A stretch of 64,000 nt of DNA from Geomobilimonas luticola (GTDB lineage Bacteria; Desulfobacterota; Desulfuromonadia; Geobacterales; Geobacteraceae): positions 57,709 to 121,708 of the forward strand of contig NZ_JAHCVK010000007.1 of NCBI RefSeq assembly GCF_018476905.1, in the 5' to 3' direction. The translations under genes were made by a program, and so were the position numbers. The stretch's first letter is position 1; every line of letters begins with the position of its first letter. Below the pieces are notes generated by a model. That model ran no database searches, had not been told where the DNA came from, and was given only the letters and a program-made list of their open reading frames with translations. Shown here piece after piece: positions 17,767-23,212 of the stretch.

Positions 17767-18324
17767 TTGATTGAACTAAGCCCCATAAAGAGAAAAAGAA
17801 TATTAGCTGAACCTGAATTGTTACGAATTGATATGCAAAGGACAAAGAGTGCAAAGGTGCCACGATCCGTGATGATCGTACTTTCATTGGCATATGCATT
17901 GTTTTATTTGTGGGTCATGAATTACGTATTCCGAACTATTTCTGATCTATCCATGGACAATTCATTTTACATATTTGCTACTGTTTTTATCACGTTAAGC
18001 TTTGTTTGCATTGGAGCATTTGCAATAGCTTTATCATCACGACAACCGTTGATTTTTACGAGTGTTGGTATTACTGGCTGCGCTTTAATGGCAATCAAGT
18101 ACGAACAGCTTGATGGATATAATTGGGAGAAATGGGAAAATTCAAAAACCACATTAATTTTGCTTCCCAAAGGAATTTTCAGCGAAGGCTCATGTCGCTC
18201 TAGAACAGGAGAATCAACTTTTGGAGCCTATGGGTATTTCTTTGATAATGAACAAATTAGGACAGCAGAGGAAATTTTAGAAAAGGCTGGTGTAGTTAAA
18301 GTTAATATCAGGTCATGGAGATAG
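17767..18324 (+). CDS. Cassette 5 membrane protein, unknown function
   Basis: A 185-residue protein if the TTG at 17767 is used; an ATG at 17833 would give 163. Two transmembrane helices (about 36-56 and 67-88) are followed by a soluble domain of about 90 residues with WEKWENSKTTLILLPKG and an end ADNE/EEILEKAG-like helix. The gene is strongly AT-rich, unlike the 60% GC core genes around the array, which points to acquisition. No family recognised and no clear Shine-Dalgarno sequence. Confidence 0.6.
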   Translation: MIELSPIKRKRILAEPELLRIDMQRTKSAKVPRSVMIVLSLAYALFYLWVMNYVFRTISDLSMDNSFYIFATVFITLSFVCIGAFAIALSSRQPLIFTSVGITGCALMAIKYEQLDGYNWEKWENSKTTLILLPKGIFSEGSCRSRTGESTFGAYGYFFDNEQIRTAEEILEKAGVVKVNIRSWR

Positions 18325-18332
18325 AAAGACAG

Positions 18333-18390
18333 GTCCAACACTCGGCGGCACACAGGCGCTGACGCGCTGGTGCGCCTCATAACGTTATGC
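18333..18390 (+). other. attC site of cassette 5
   Basis: R'' GTCCAAC complements this cassette's start GTTGGAC; R' is GTTATGC. GGCGGCAC faces GTGCGCC with an unpaired G, as in the first attC. Confidence 0.87.
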
Positions 18391-18758
18391 CAATGAATAT
18401 GAATAAGACCATTGAAATTCTCAAAAAACCAGCTGTAATCCTTGGCACGTTCATTCTGTTCAAAGGAACCCAGACAGTTTATGCCTATGCCACGGGAGTG
18501 AGACCCGGCAGGCTTCCAACTCTCCATCTACTGGCCTTTGTGGTTATGGCAGCCGTTTCTTATTTTGCCATCAAAGGAAAGAAGACGGCAGAGTGGATTA
18601 TGGGATTATACCTTCTAGCTCAGATAATCACTGTGTTTTGGGCGGTATTTCTTATTCCAACAGAGCAGTTATTACTAAAGGTTACGGCCATTATTTTAAG
18701 CACATACTTTGTTTATGGTGGGTGGATAATAGTCAAAATTGCCAAGGACAAAACCTGA
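18387..18758 (+). CDS. Cassette 6 membrane protein, unknown function
   Basis: A 123-residue protein with about four hydrophobic helices (AVILGTFILF, LLAFVVMAAVSYFAI, GLYLLAQIITVFWAVFL, VTAIILSTYFVYGGWIIV). The first ATG is part of the recombination core GTTATGC itself; in-frame ATGs at 18393 and 18399 are alternatives, and no Shine-Dalgarno sequence decides. Function unknown. Confidence 0.55.
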   Translation: MPMNMNKTIEILKKPAVILGTFILFKGTQTVYAYATGVRPGRLPTLHLLAFVVMAAVSYFAIKGKKTAEWIMGLYLLAQIITVFWAVFLIPTEQLLLKVTAIILSTYFVYGGWIIVKIAKDKT

Positions 18759-18759
18759 G

Positions 18760-18833
18760 GCATAACCAGGCCCTTGGACGCCGACCGGGGCTGAGAATCG
18801 CCCCGGTGCGGGTCAAGGGCCGGCCCGTTGGCT
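18760..18833 (+). other. attC site of cassette 6
   Basis: R'' GCATAAC exactly complements the cassette start GTTATGC; R' is GTTGGCT. The arms carry the same CCCTTGGACGCCGACC...GGGTCAAGGG pattern as the attC at 17666. Confidence 0.87.
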
Positions 18834-18841
18834 GAGGAATA

Positions 18842-19333
18842 ATGAAAGACGGAATTTTTAAAAAAGAAGCAAAGTTCATGGTTGGCATGTATGTCCTGAT
18901 TCCAGTTGTCGGAATCATTGCAGCCATTGCCATCCCATTTCTGAAAAAGAATACCGCTTGCGATAACTCAATTGTTTCTATTTACACATCTCCTGATGGA
19001 TCGAAAAAGGCCATTCTCTTTGCGCGGGACTGCGGAGCAACAACGGATTTTAGTACCCAAATTTCTATACTTCCATCCAAAGAAGAACTGCCAAATGAAG
19101 GCGGAAATGTATTTGTTGCTGACTCGGACCACGGAAAAGCTGCAACTGGGCAGTGGGGAGGTCCAAAAGTGACTGTATCTTGGCAAAACGGAAATAATAT
19201 CCTTGTGAATTATGCCGACAAGACGAGAATTTTTAAAAAACAAGAGCAAGTTGAAGGCGTCCACGTTACATATTCAGAGGGAATCTCAGCAGCCAACCAG
19301 AAAGATACACCTGACCATAAACCCGTCAGGTGA
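18842..19333 (+). CDS. Cassette 7 membrane-anchored protein, unknown function
   Basis: A 163-residue protein: basic N-terminus, one transmembrane helix (about 14-34, YVLIPVVGIIAAIAIPFL), then an extracytoplasmic domain with SPDGSKKAILFARDCGATT and FSTQISIL. From memory, this SPDG...CGATT...FSTQ pattern recurs in small proteins from integron cassettes and other accessory DNA, function unknown. The end runs through the R'' half of its attC. AGGA lies just before the ATG. Confidence 0.65.
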   Translation: MKDGIFKKEAKFMVGMYVLIPVVGIIAAIAIPFLKKNTACDNSIVSIYTSPDGSKKAILFARDCGATTDFSTQISILPSKEELPNEGGNVFVADSDHGKAATGQWGGPKVTVSWQNGNNILVNYADKTRIFKKQEQVEGVHVTYSEGISAANQKDTPDHKPVR

Positions 19334-19352
19334 TCTTCCGCCCCCGTTGGCA
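19291..19352 (+). other. attC site of cassette 7
   Basis: R'' AGCCAAC complements the cassette start GTTGGCT; R' is GTTGGCA. AAGATACACCTGAC pairs with GTCAGGTGATCTT, leaving one extrahelical A. Confidence 0.85.
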
Positions 19353-19371
19353 TGACTTGGAATGAAGAAAA

Positions 19372-19503
19372 ATGAAGAAGAGTGAAAAACGACAATTTGC
19401 CTCCAAGCAGGAGGCGTTTTCTAGTATTTATTTGTGGGTCACTATACCTGTTGCATCTATCTTTTTTGGATTCTTTGCAGTCAGTAGAGCTAGCCACGCA
19501 TAA
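19372..19503 (+). CDS. Cassette 8 very small membrane protein
   Basis: A 43-residue reading frame that fills its cassette: a basic soluble start (KKSEKRQFASKQ) and one hydrophobic helix (YLWVTIPVASIFFGFFAV), stop at the R'' core of attC. It is the only frame in the cassette that fits start, membrane helix and end at the attC, as expected for a cassette gene. Another frame overlaps (from a GTG at 19382) but reads into the next cassette's gene. Unproven; no homologue recognised. Confidence 0.5.
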   Translation: MKKSEKRQFASKQEAFSSIYLWVTIPVASIFFGFFAVSRASHA

Positions 19504-19553
19504 CCACGTCCTTGGACCTGCCCGATGGCAGGTCAAGGCCGACCCCGTTACCA
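19498..19553 (+). other. attC site of cassette 8
   Basis: R'' GCATAAC and R' GTTACCA flank a strong stem, CCTTGGACCTGCC facing GGCAGGTCAAGG with an extrahelical G. The R'' does not complement this cassette's start (GTTGGCA), and GTTACCA departs from the GTTRRRY consensus. Confidence 0.75.
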
Positions 19554-19564
19554 AGAGAGGCGAG

Positions 19565-19792
19565 ATGGAAGGCAATACTCCAACGATCTGTCAGACATGT
19601 GGCAGCATCGAAATCGCAAGGAATATCACGGTGTCACAATCCGTCGAGGTTGGGGGCACGGGGCTGGAGTACAAGACCGGCATGATAATCAGAAATACCG
19701 AGCCACTGCTTGCCGATTTGTGCAAGAACTGCGGCACCGTGGTGCGGTTCCACGTCAAAAACCCCGACAGGAACTGGATCACCAAGACCTGA
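19565..19792 (+). CDS. Cassette 9 small zinc-ribbon protein
   Basis: A 75-residue protein with two CxxC knuckles (CQTCG near residue 9, CKNCG near residue 54) separated by strand-rich sequence, consistent with one zinc ribbon. The ATG at 19565 has GAGGCGAG just upstream; the frame is open farther upstream but only across the attC. A nucleic-acid or protein-binding role is plausible from fold only. No name can be given. Confidence 0.6.
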   Translation: MEGNTPTICQTCGSIEIARNITVSQSVEVGGTGLEYKTGMIIRNTEPLLADLCKNCGTVVRFHVKNPDRNWITKT

Positions 19793-19847
19793 CCTTGTTA
19801 CCCAAGTGGAGGCGTATCCATCTGAAATTCAAAAAGATTGAAGCGAA

Positions 19848-19919
19848 GTTCAACAACTCGGCGGCAGACGGTCAGCACAACTAACACCGCACATCCGCTG
19901 CGTCTCAGTCCCGTTGGCA
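19848..19919 (+). other. Degenerate attC site of cassette 9
   Basis: R'' candidate GTTCAAC and R' GTTGGCA are present, and GGCGGCAGACG resembles attC arms, but the opposing arm (CGCTGCGTCT) pairs imperfectly and R'' does not match the cassette start. Weaker than the others. Confidence 0.5.
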
Positions 19920-19928
19920 GAGGGGAAA

Positions 19929-20053
19929 ATGCCAAAAAAATAAAATTTTTGCTACTGATCTCAGGTGCCGTTGCTATCTTATTTCATCCCACTCTCGCGA
20001 TATACGTTGATGGGATTACAATAAAAACTGAGCCGTCGAGGAAACTGCTATGA
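19929..20053 (+). pseudogene. Frameshifted cassette gene truncated by an IS remnant
   Basis: An ATG with GAGGGG upstream starts the frame MPKK and stops at once. One extra A in the run of seven would restore KKIKFLLLISGAVAIL, a signal-peptide-like start continuing to DGITIKTE. The frame then enters IS3-family sequence at about 20028. The gene is therefore probably dead on two counts: a homopolymer frameshift and loss of its 3' part. Confidence 0.6.
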
Positions 20054-20276
20054 TAACGCCGTCGCGGAAAGTTTTTTCCAACTGCTTAAGCGCGAGCGGA
20101 TCAAGCGTAAGACATACAAAGATCGAGAAGAAGCAAGACAGGATATTTTCAACTACATCGAGATGTTCTACAATCCAATCCGGCGCCATAGTTACACCGA
20201 TGACCTTTCACCGGTGGAGTTTGAAAGACGCCATTTTCTGAAAACCTCGAGTGTCTAAAAAACTAGGGGCGATTCA
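20028..20276 (+). mobile_element. IS3-family insertion sequence, right-end remnant
   Basis: Only the last part of the element remains: the 3' end of the transposase and a terminal inverted repeat. Read on the minus strand the end begins TGAATCGCCCCTAG, the type of terminus seen in IS3-group elements. No left end or flanking target duplication is visible, so the rest was deleted, perhaps with part of a cassette. Confidence 0.75.
20031..20258 (+). pseudogene. IS3-family transposase OrfB, C-terminal fragment
   Basis: The frame reads SRRGNCYDNAVAESFFQLLK, then REEARQDIFNYIEMFYNP, RRHSYTDDLSPVEFE, and stops at 20256-20258. This is the end of the DDE integrase domain including the catalytic Glu in AESFF. 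The N-terminal part and the DD residues are missing. It has no start of its own. Confidence 0.85.
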
Positions 20277-20580
20277 ATGCCCCGACCTCATGCATCGGTT
20301 GAATGGTAATGGTCAGACCCATGCCATGAAGAACATTAAAAAGACTGGTTAGCTCCGGATTGCCACGTTTGGAAAGCATCTGGTACAGACTTTCGCGTTT
20401 TACATGTGATTTTTCAGCCACTGCCGCCATGCCGCCATGTGCCTGAGCCACTTCCCGCAAGGCTAGCAACATCGCTGACTTATCACCCTCTTCCAAAACT
20501 GCATTCAGATATGCAGCGGCATTTTCGGGAGATTTCAGCCACTCATGAAGATCGGATTCGTAGTCGGTCATATGTTTCAT
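20263..20580 (-). CDS. HigA-like antitoxin (HTH, HI1420 type)
   Basis: A 105-residue XRE-type antitoxin: WLKSPENAAAYLNAVLEEGD at the start and a helix-turn-helix GGMAAVAEKSHVKRESLYQMLS, typical of the addiction-module antidote family that pairs with Gp49-like toxins. The gene follows the toxin with an ATGA overlap. Its last residues (LNRP) and stop codon lie in the terminal inverted repeat of the IS3 remnant, so the native C-terminus has been replaced by IS sequence. Whether activity is retained is unknown. Confidence 0.85.
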   Translation of the reverse strand: MKHMTDYESDLHEWLKSPENAAAYLNAVLEEGDKSAMLLALREVAQAHGGMAAVAEKSHVKRESLYQMLSKRGNPELTSLFNVLHGMGLTITIQPMHEVGALNRP

Positions 20581-20912
20581 TTTCGTTGCTCCTGATGGTT
20601 TTTCCAAAACCGTTGGGCGCTTTCTATGTCGCGCTGTTGAGTCCGTTTGTCTCCGCCGCACAGAAGGAGAACAACCGTTCCATTGTCAATCGCGTAATAA
20701 ACACGGTAACCGGGGCCATGATCTATCTTCAGTTCCACAACACCATCACCGACGTTGCGGACTGAACCAAAATTTCCTGCTCTTACCCGCGTCAAGCGAG
20801 CGCGGATGCGTACGGCAGCGACTTGATCACGCAAATCATTTAGCCATTCTCGGAATGGTTTGTTCCCGTGTTCGTCGGTGTAATACGCTATTCTGAATGG
20901 CTCTGTTTGCAT
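20577..20912 (-). CDS. HigB-like toxin (RelE/ParE superfamily, Gp49/HI1419 type)
   Basis: A 111-residue toxin: FRIAYYTDEHGNKPFREWLN, IRARLTRVRAGNFG, VVELKIDHGPGYRVYYA and LLCGGDKRTQQRDI are the standard blocks of this mRNA-interferase group. Toxin precedes antitoxin, as in higBA. The ATG at 20912 is taken; an in-frame TTG at 20918 is possible, but the promoter puts the expected transcription start at about 20913, which would make the ATG message leaderless. It lies opposite to the array direction in a large composite cassette. Confidence 0.85.
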   Translation of the reverse strand: MQTEPFRIAYYTDEHGNKPFREWLNDLRDQVAAVRIRARLTRVRAGNFGSVRNVGDGVVELKIDHGPGYRVYYAIDNGTVVLLLCGGDKRTQQRDIESAQRFWKNHQEQRK

Positions 20913-20919
20913 TGCCAAT

Positions 20920-20948
20920 AATGTAAGTTATATCTTACAGCATGTCAA
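20920..20948 (-). promoter_or_regulatory. Promoter and operator of the higBA-like module
   Basis: TTGACA (20948-20943) and TACATT (20925-20920) are spaced 17 bases. Between and overlapping the -10 is a palindrome TGTAAG-N6-CTTACA (20922-20939), a probable antitoxin binding site. Confidence 0.75.
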
Positions 20949-20966
20949 ATGATAAATAGGCGGGGT

Positions 20967-21026
20967 TTCCAACCATCGGCACGACCGCCCCAAAAAAACG
21001 GGCGGTCAGCCTCAGCCCCGTTAGCC
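20967..21026 (+). other. attC site of cassette 10
   Basis: R'' TTCCAAC (one mismatch to the complement of the cassette start GTTGGCA) and R' GTTAGCC flank a GACCGCCC/GGGCGGTC stem. It closes the composite cassette holding the broken gene, IS remnant and higBA. Confidence 0.8.
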
Positions 21027-21048
21027 AGAACTCAAATAAGAGAAGAAT

Positions 21049-21921
21049 TTGAACCGACGTAATTTTTTAAAATATTCATTACGAGGCTTGATTGTCGCCA
21101 CGCTTGGAAAGGGGTATTACAATTCCACGGCAGCGCAGGTCGAACTTGTGCGAGTTCCGGTAAGAATCAAGCAGTTGCCGACTCCGCTTCAAGGGCTCAA
21201 GATCGGCCTTTTGACAGACTTTCATTCATCATTCATCGTATCTGACGGGCTGATAAAGGCCTCTGCCGACTTGGTGATGTCGGAACGCCCTGACGTTATT
21301 GTACTTGCGGGGGATTTCATCTCAGGTTCCACCAAATTCCTTTCAGGTTCCATCGGTGAGTTTAAACCCCGGTACCTGGAACGCTGTGCAGCCGCACTCT
21401 CTCATTTGAAAGCTCCTCTCGGAATTTATGGCGTTTTGGGAAATCACGACTTTTGGAGCGGTTTGGCGGCGGTCGGGGCAATCTGTGATACACTCAGCAA
21501 GCGTGTTGGCGTGACGTGGCTCAGGAACACCAGTGTCGAGCTGAATAAGGCGGGAGCGACCTTTCACCTTCTCGGTGTCGACGATTATTGGGAGTCAAGC
21601 TGCTCCCTTGCGGCAGCATGCAAGGGAATTAACGGAGATTCGATCAAGATTCTTCTCAGTCACAACCCCGACATCAACGATGATATTTCACTTTCGAATG
21701 AGCGTATTGATTTAGTGTTGTCAGGCCACACTCATGGCGGCCAGATTGTTGTACCGTTTCTTGGCCAGCCTGTTATGCCTTCGAAGTTCGGACAGAAATA
21801 TCGCCAAGGGTTGGCAAGGGACGGAGAACGACAGACGTACGTATCCCGAGGCGTGGGATGTTTACTTGCGCCGATCAGGCTGAACTGCATGCCCGAGGCA
21901 ACGGTGTTGACGCTATTCTAA
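21049..21921 (+). CDS. Cassette 11 Tat-exported metallophosphoesterase
   Basis: A 290-residue calcineurin-like phosphoesterase resembling YaeI/YkuE. The start is a TTG preceded by AAGAGAAG. NRRNFLKYSLRGLIVATLG is a twin-arginine signal. The metal-site motifs are LLTDFHSS (in place of the usual D-x-H), LAGDFISG (GD), LGNHDFWSG (GNHD), SHNPD and GHTHGGQ. Such enzymes act on phosphate esters outside the cytoplasm; the substrate is unknown. It is the largest single-gene cassette product here. No complete attC follows, so the array seems to end in a truncated cassette. Confidence 0.8.
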   Translation: MNRRNFLKYSLRGLIVATLGKGYYNSTAAQVELVRVPVRIKQLPTPLQGLKIGLLTDFHSSFIVSDGLIKASADLVMSERPDVIVLAGDFISGSTKFLSGSIGEFKPRYLERCAAALSHLKAPLGIYGVLGNHDFWSGLAAVGAICDTLSKRVGVTWLRNTSVELNKAGATFHLLGVDDYWESSCSLAAACKGINGDSIKILLSHNPDINDDISLSNERIDLVLSGHTHGGQIVVPFLGQPVMPSKFGQKYRQGLARDGERQTYVSRGVGCLLAPIRLNCMPEATVLTLF

Positions 21922-21961
21922 GGCAACCAGCGCCAAGATCGGCCGGAAAATAAGTTTGCTG

Positions 21962-21980
21962 ATATGTTAGCAATATGTTA
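21962..21980. promoter_or_regulatory. Direct repeat before the third toxin-antitoxin pair
   Basis: ATATGTTA occurs at 21962-21969 and again at 21973-21980, followed by ACATAAAT and the toxin ATG at 21990. An 11-base step fits binding on one DNA face; probably an operator over an AT-rich promoter. Confidence 0.45.
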
Positions 21981-21989
21981 ACATAAATC

Positions 21990-22247
21990 ATGTTCTCCAT
22001 TGAATACTCAAGAGCCGCCCGAAAGGCGTTAAAAGCCATGCCACGCAACACAGCGCGGCTTATCCTGGAGAAGATCGAGTCATTGGCGATCGACCCAATG
22101 GCGCCGAATAACAATGTCAAGAAACTTACCAATCATCCCGGCTACCGGTTGCGGGTAGGAGACTGGCGGATTGTCTATACGATTCACGAACAGGCCCTGT
22201 TGATAGCCGTAGTGCGAATCGCGCCAAGAGGAGATGTTTACCAATGA
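21990..22247 (+). CDS. RelE/ParE-family toxin
   Basis: An 85-residue toxin with the compact RelE layout: FSIEYSRAARKALKAMP, KKLTNHPGYRLRVGDWRIVY and a terminal VVRIAPRGDVY. The arginines and the terminal Tyr match the catalytic and RNA-contact residues common in RelE relatives. It precedes and overlaps the antitoxin by 4 bases (ATGA), oriented with the cassette array. It may be the last cassette, cut from its attC, or an independent insertion. Confidence 0.88.
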   Translation: MFSIEYSRAARKALKAMPRNTARLILEKIESLAIDPMAPNNNVKKLTNHPGYRLRVGDWRIVYTIHEQALLIAVVRIAPRGDVYQ

Positions 22248-22618
22248 AAGCACAGATTATTGAAAAGAATGGCCACCCTGAGTTTGCCGTGATTCCTTAC
22301 GAAGATTACCAACATTTTCTTGAACTGCTTGAGGATGAAGCCGACGCACATTCAGTTGCCGAATTTCATGAAGCATATACCGCCGGACGGGAATTCACGG
22401 TGCCCGACGAGATCCTGCGTGCTGAGCTTGCAGGAGAATCACCGATTAAACTCTGGCGTGAACATCGCGGCCTGACCCAGCAGGAACTTGCAAATCGGGC
22501 AGGAATAAGCAAGCCATACTTATCGCAGATCGAAACGGGCAAGCGGCAGGGTACGGTTGAAACGCTCTCGGCAATAGCTCGTTCCCTGGACGTCCCACTT
22601 GATATCTTGACGGACTGA
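22244..22618 (+). CDS. HTH antitoxin partner of the RelE-family toxin
   Basis: A 124-residue protein combining an N-terminal Phd-like strand region (HPEFAVIPYEDYQHFLELLED) with a C-terminal XRE helix-turn-helix (GLTQQELANRAGISKPYLSQIETGKR). Such antitoxins bind the toxin and repress their own promoter. The gene overlaps the toxin by 4 bases. The next gene begins 80 bases downstream and belongs to the core chromosome. Confidence 0.85.
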   Translation: MKAQIIEKNGHPEFAVIPYEDYQHFLELLEDEADAHSVAEFHEAYTAGREFTVPDEILRAELAGESPIKLWREHRGLTQQELANRAGISKPYLSQIETGKRQGTVETLSAIARSLDVPLDILTD

Positions 22619-22698
22619 AGAGCAGTAAAGGGTCAGTGCAGGAATCCCGGGTAAACGCAAGGATGATGCTCCCTGTAAGCTTTTTAAAGGAGGAATTC

Positions 22699-23199
22699 AT
22701 GATATCCCGTCACCTTTCTGGAAAAATACTCGTTGCGGCACTTTTCTGTCTTTCGCTCGGCTTTTCGTGGTCCCGACCGTCCTCCGCCGCCTCGGAATAC
22801 CGACTTGCCAAGGGGCAGACCCTCTATGTGCCGGTCTACTCCAACATCTTCAGCGCCCCCCGAAAAATCCCGTTCAACCTGGCGACGATGCTGAGTATCC
22901 GGAATACGGATATGTCCAACTCCATCACCCTTCAGTCAGCCGACTATTACGACACCAAGGGGAAGCTGGTGCGACGCTACTACCAGCAGCCCGTTACCCT
23001 CGCTCCGCTGGAGTCCACGTCCATTTACCTACCCGAGGATGATACCGTCGGCGGCACCGGCGCGAATTTCATCGTGCGCTGGTCGGCGAGCCGCGAGGTG
23101 AACGTCCCCATCGTGGAATGCGTTATGATCGGCATGAAATCGGGGCAGGGGATTTCCTTCGTGAGCCCCGCCCAGGAAATCAGGGAAACCGTCAGGTAA
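22699..23199 (+). CDS. Exported DUF3124-like protein
   Basis: A 166-residue protein with a signal peptide (to about residue 32, PSSAAS). The mature part has the blocks LYVPVYSNIFS, TMLSIRNTDMSNSITL, YYDTKGKLVRRY and GGTGANFIVRW, which match the DUF3124 family of bacterial periplasmic or lipoprotein-like proteins. The ATG follows AAAGGAGGAATTC. It is 13 bases upstream of the diguanylate cyclase and could be co-transcribed. Biochemical role unknown. Confidence 0.75.
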   Translation: MISRHLSGKILVAALFCLSLGFSWSRPSSAASEYRLAKGQTLYVPVYSNIFSAPRKIPFNLATMLSIRNTDMSNSITLQSADYYDTKGKLVRRYYQQPVTLAPLESTSIYLPEDDTVGGTGANFIVRWSASREVNVPIVECVMIGMKSGQGISFVSPAQEIRETVR

Positions 23200-23212
23200 A
23201 GGATCGATACGA

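Noticed and set aside
21922..21960. Truncated attC after the metallophosphoesterase
   Set aside because: GGCAAC followed by a GC-rich half resembles an R'' side, but it does not complement the cassette start and there is no second arm.
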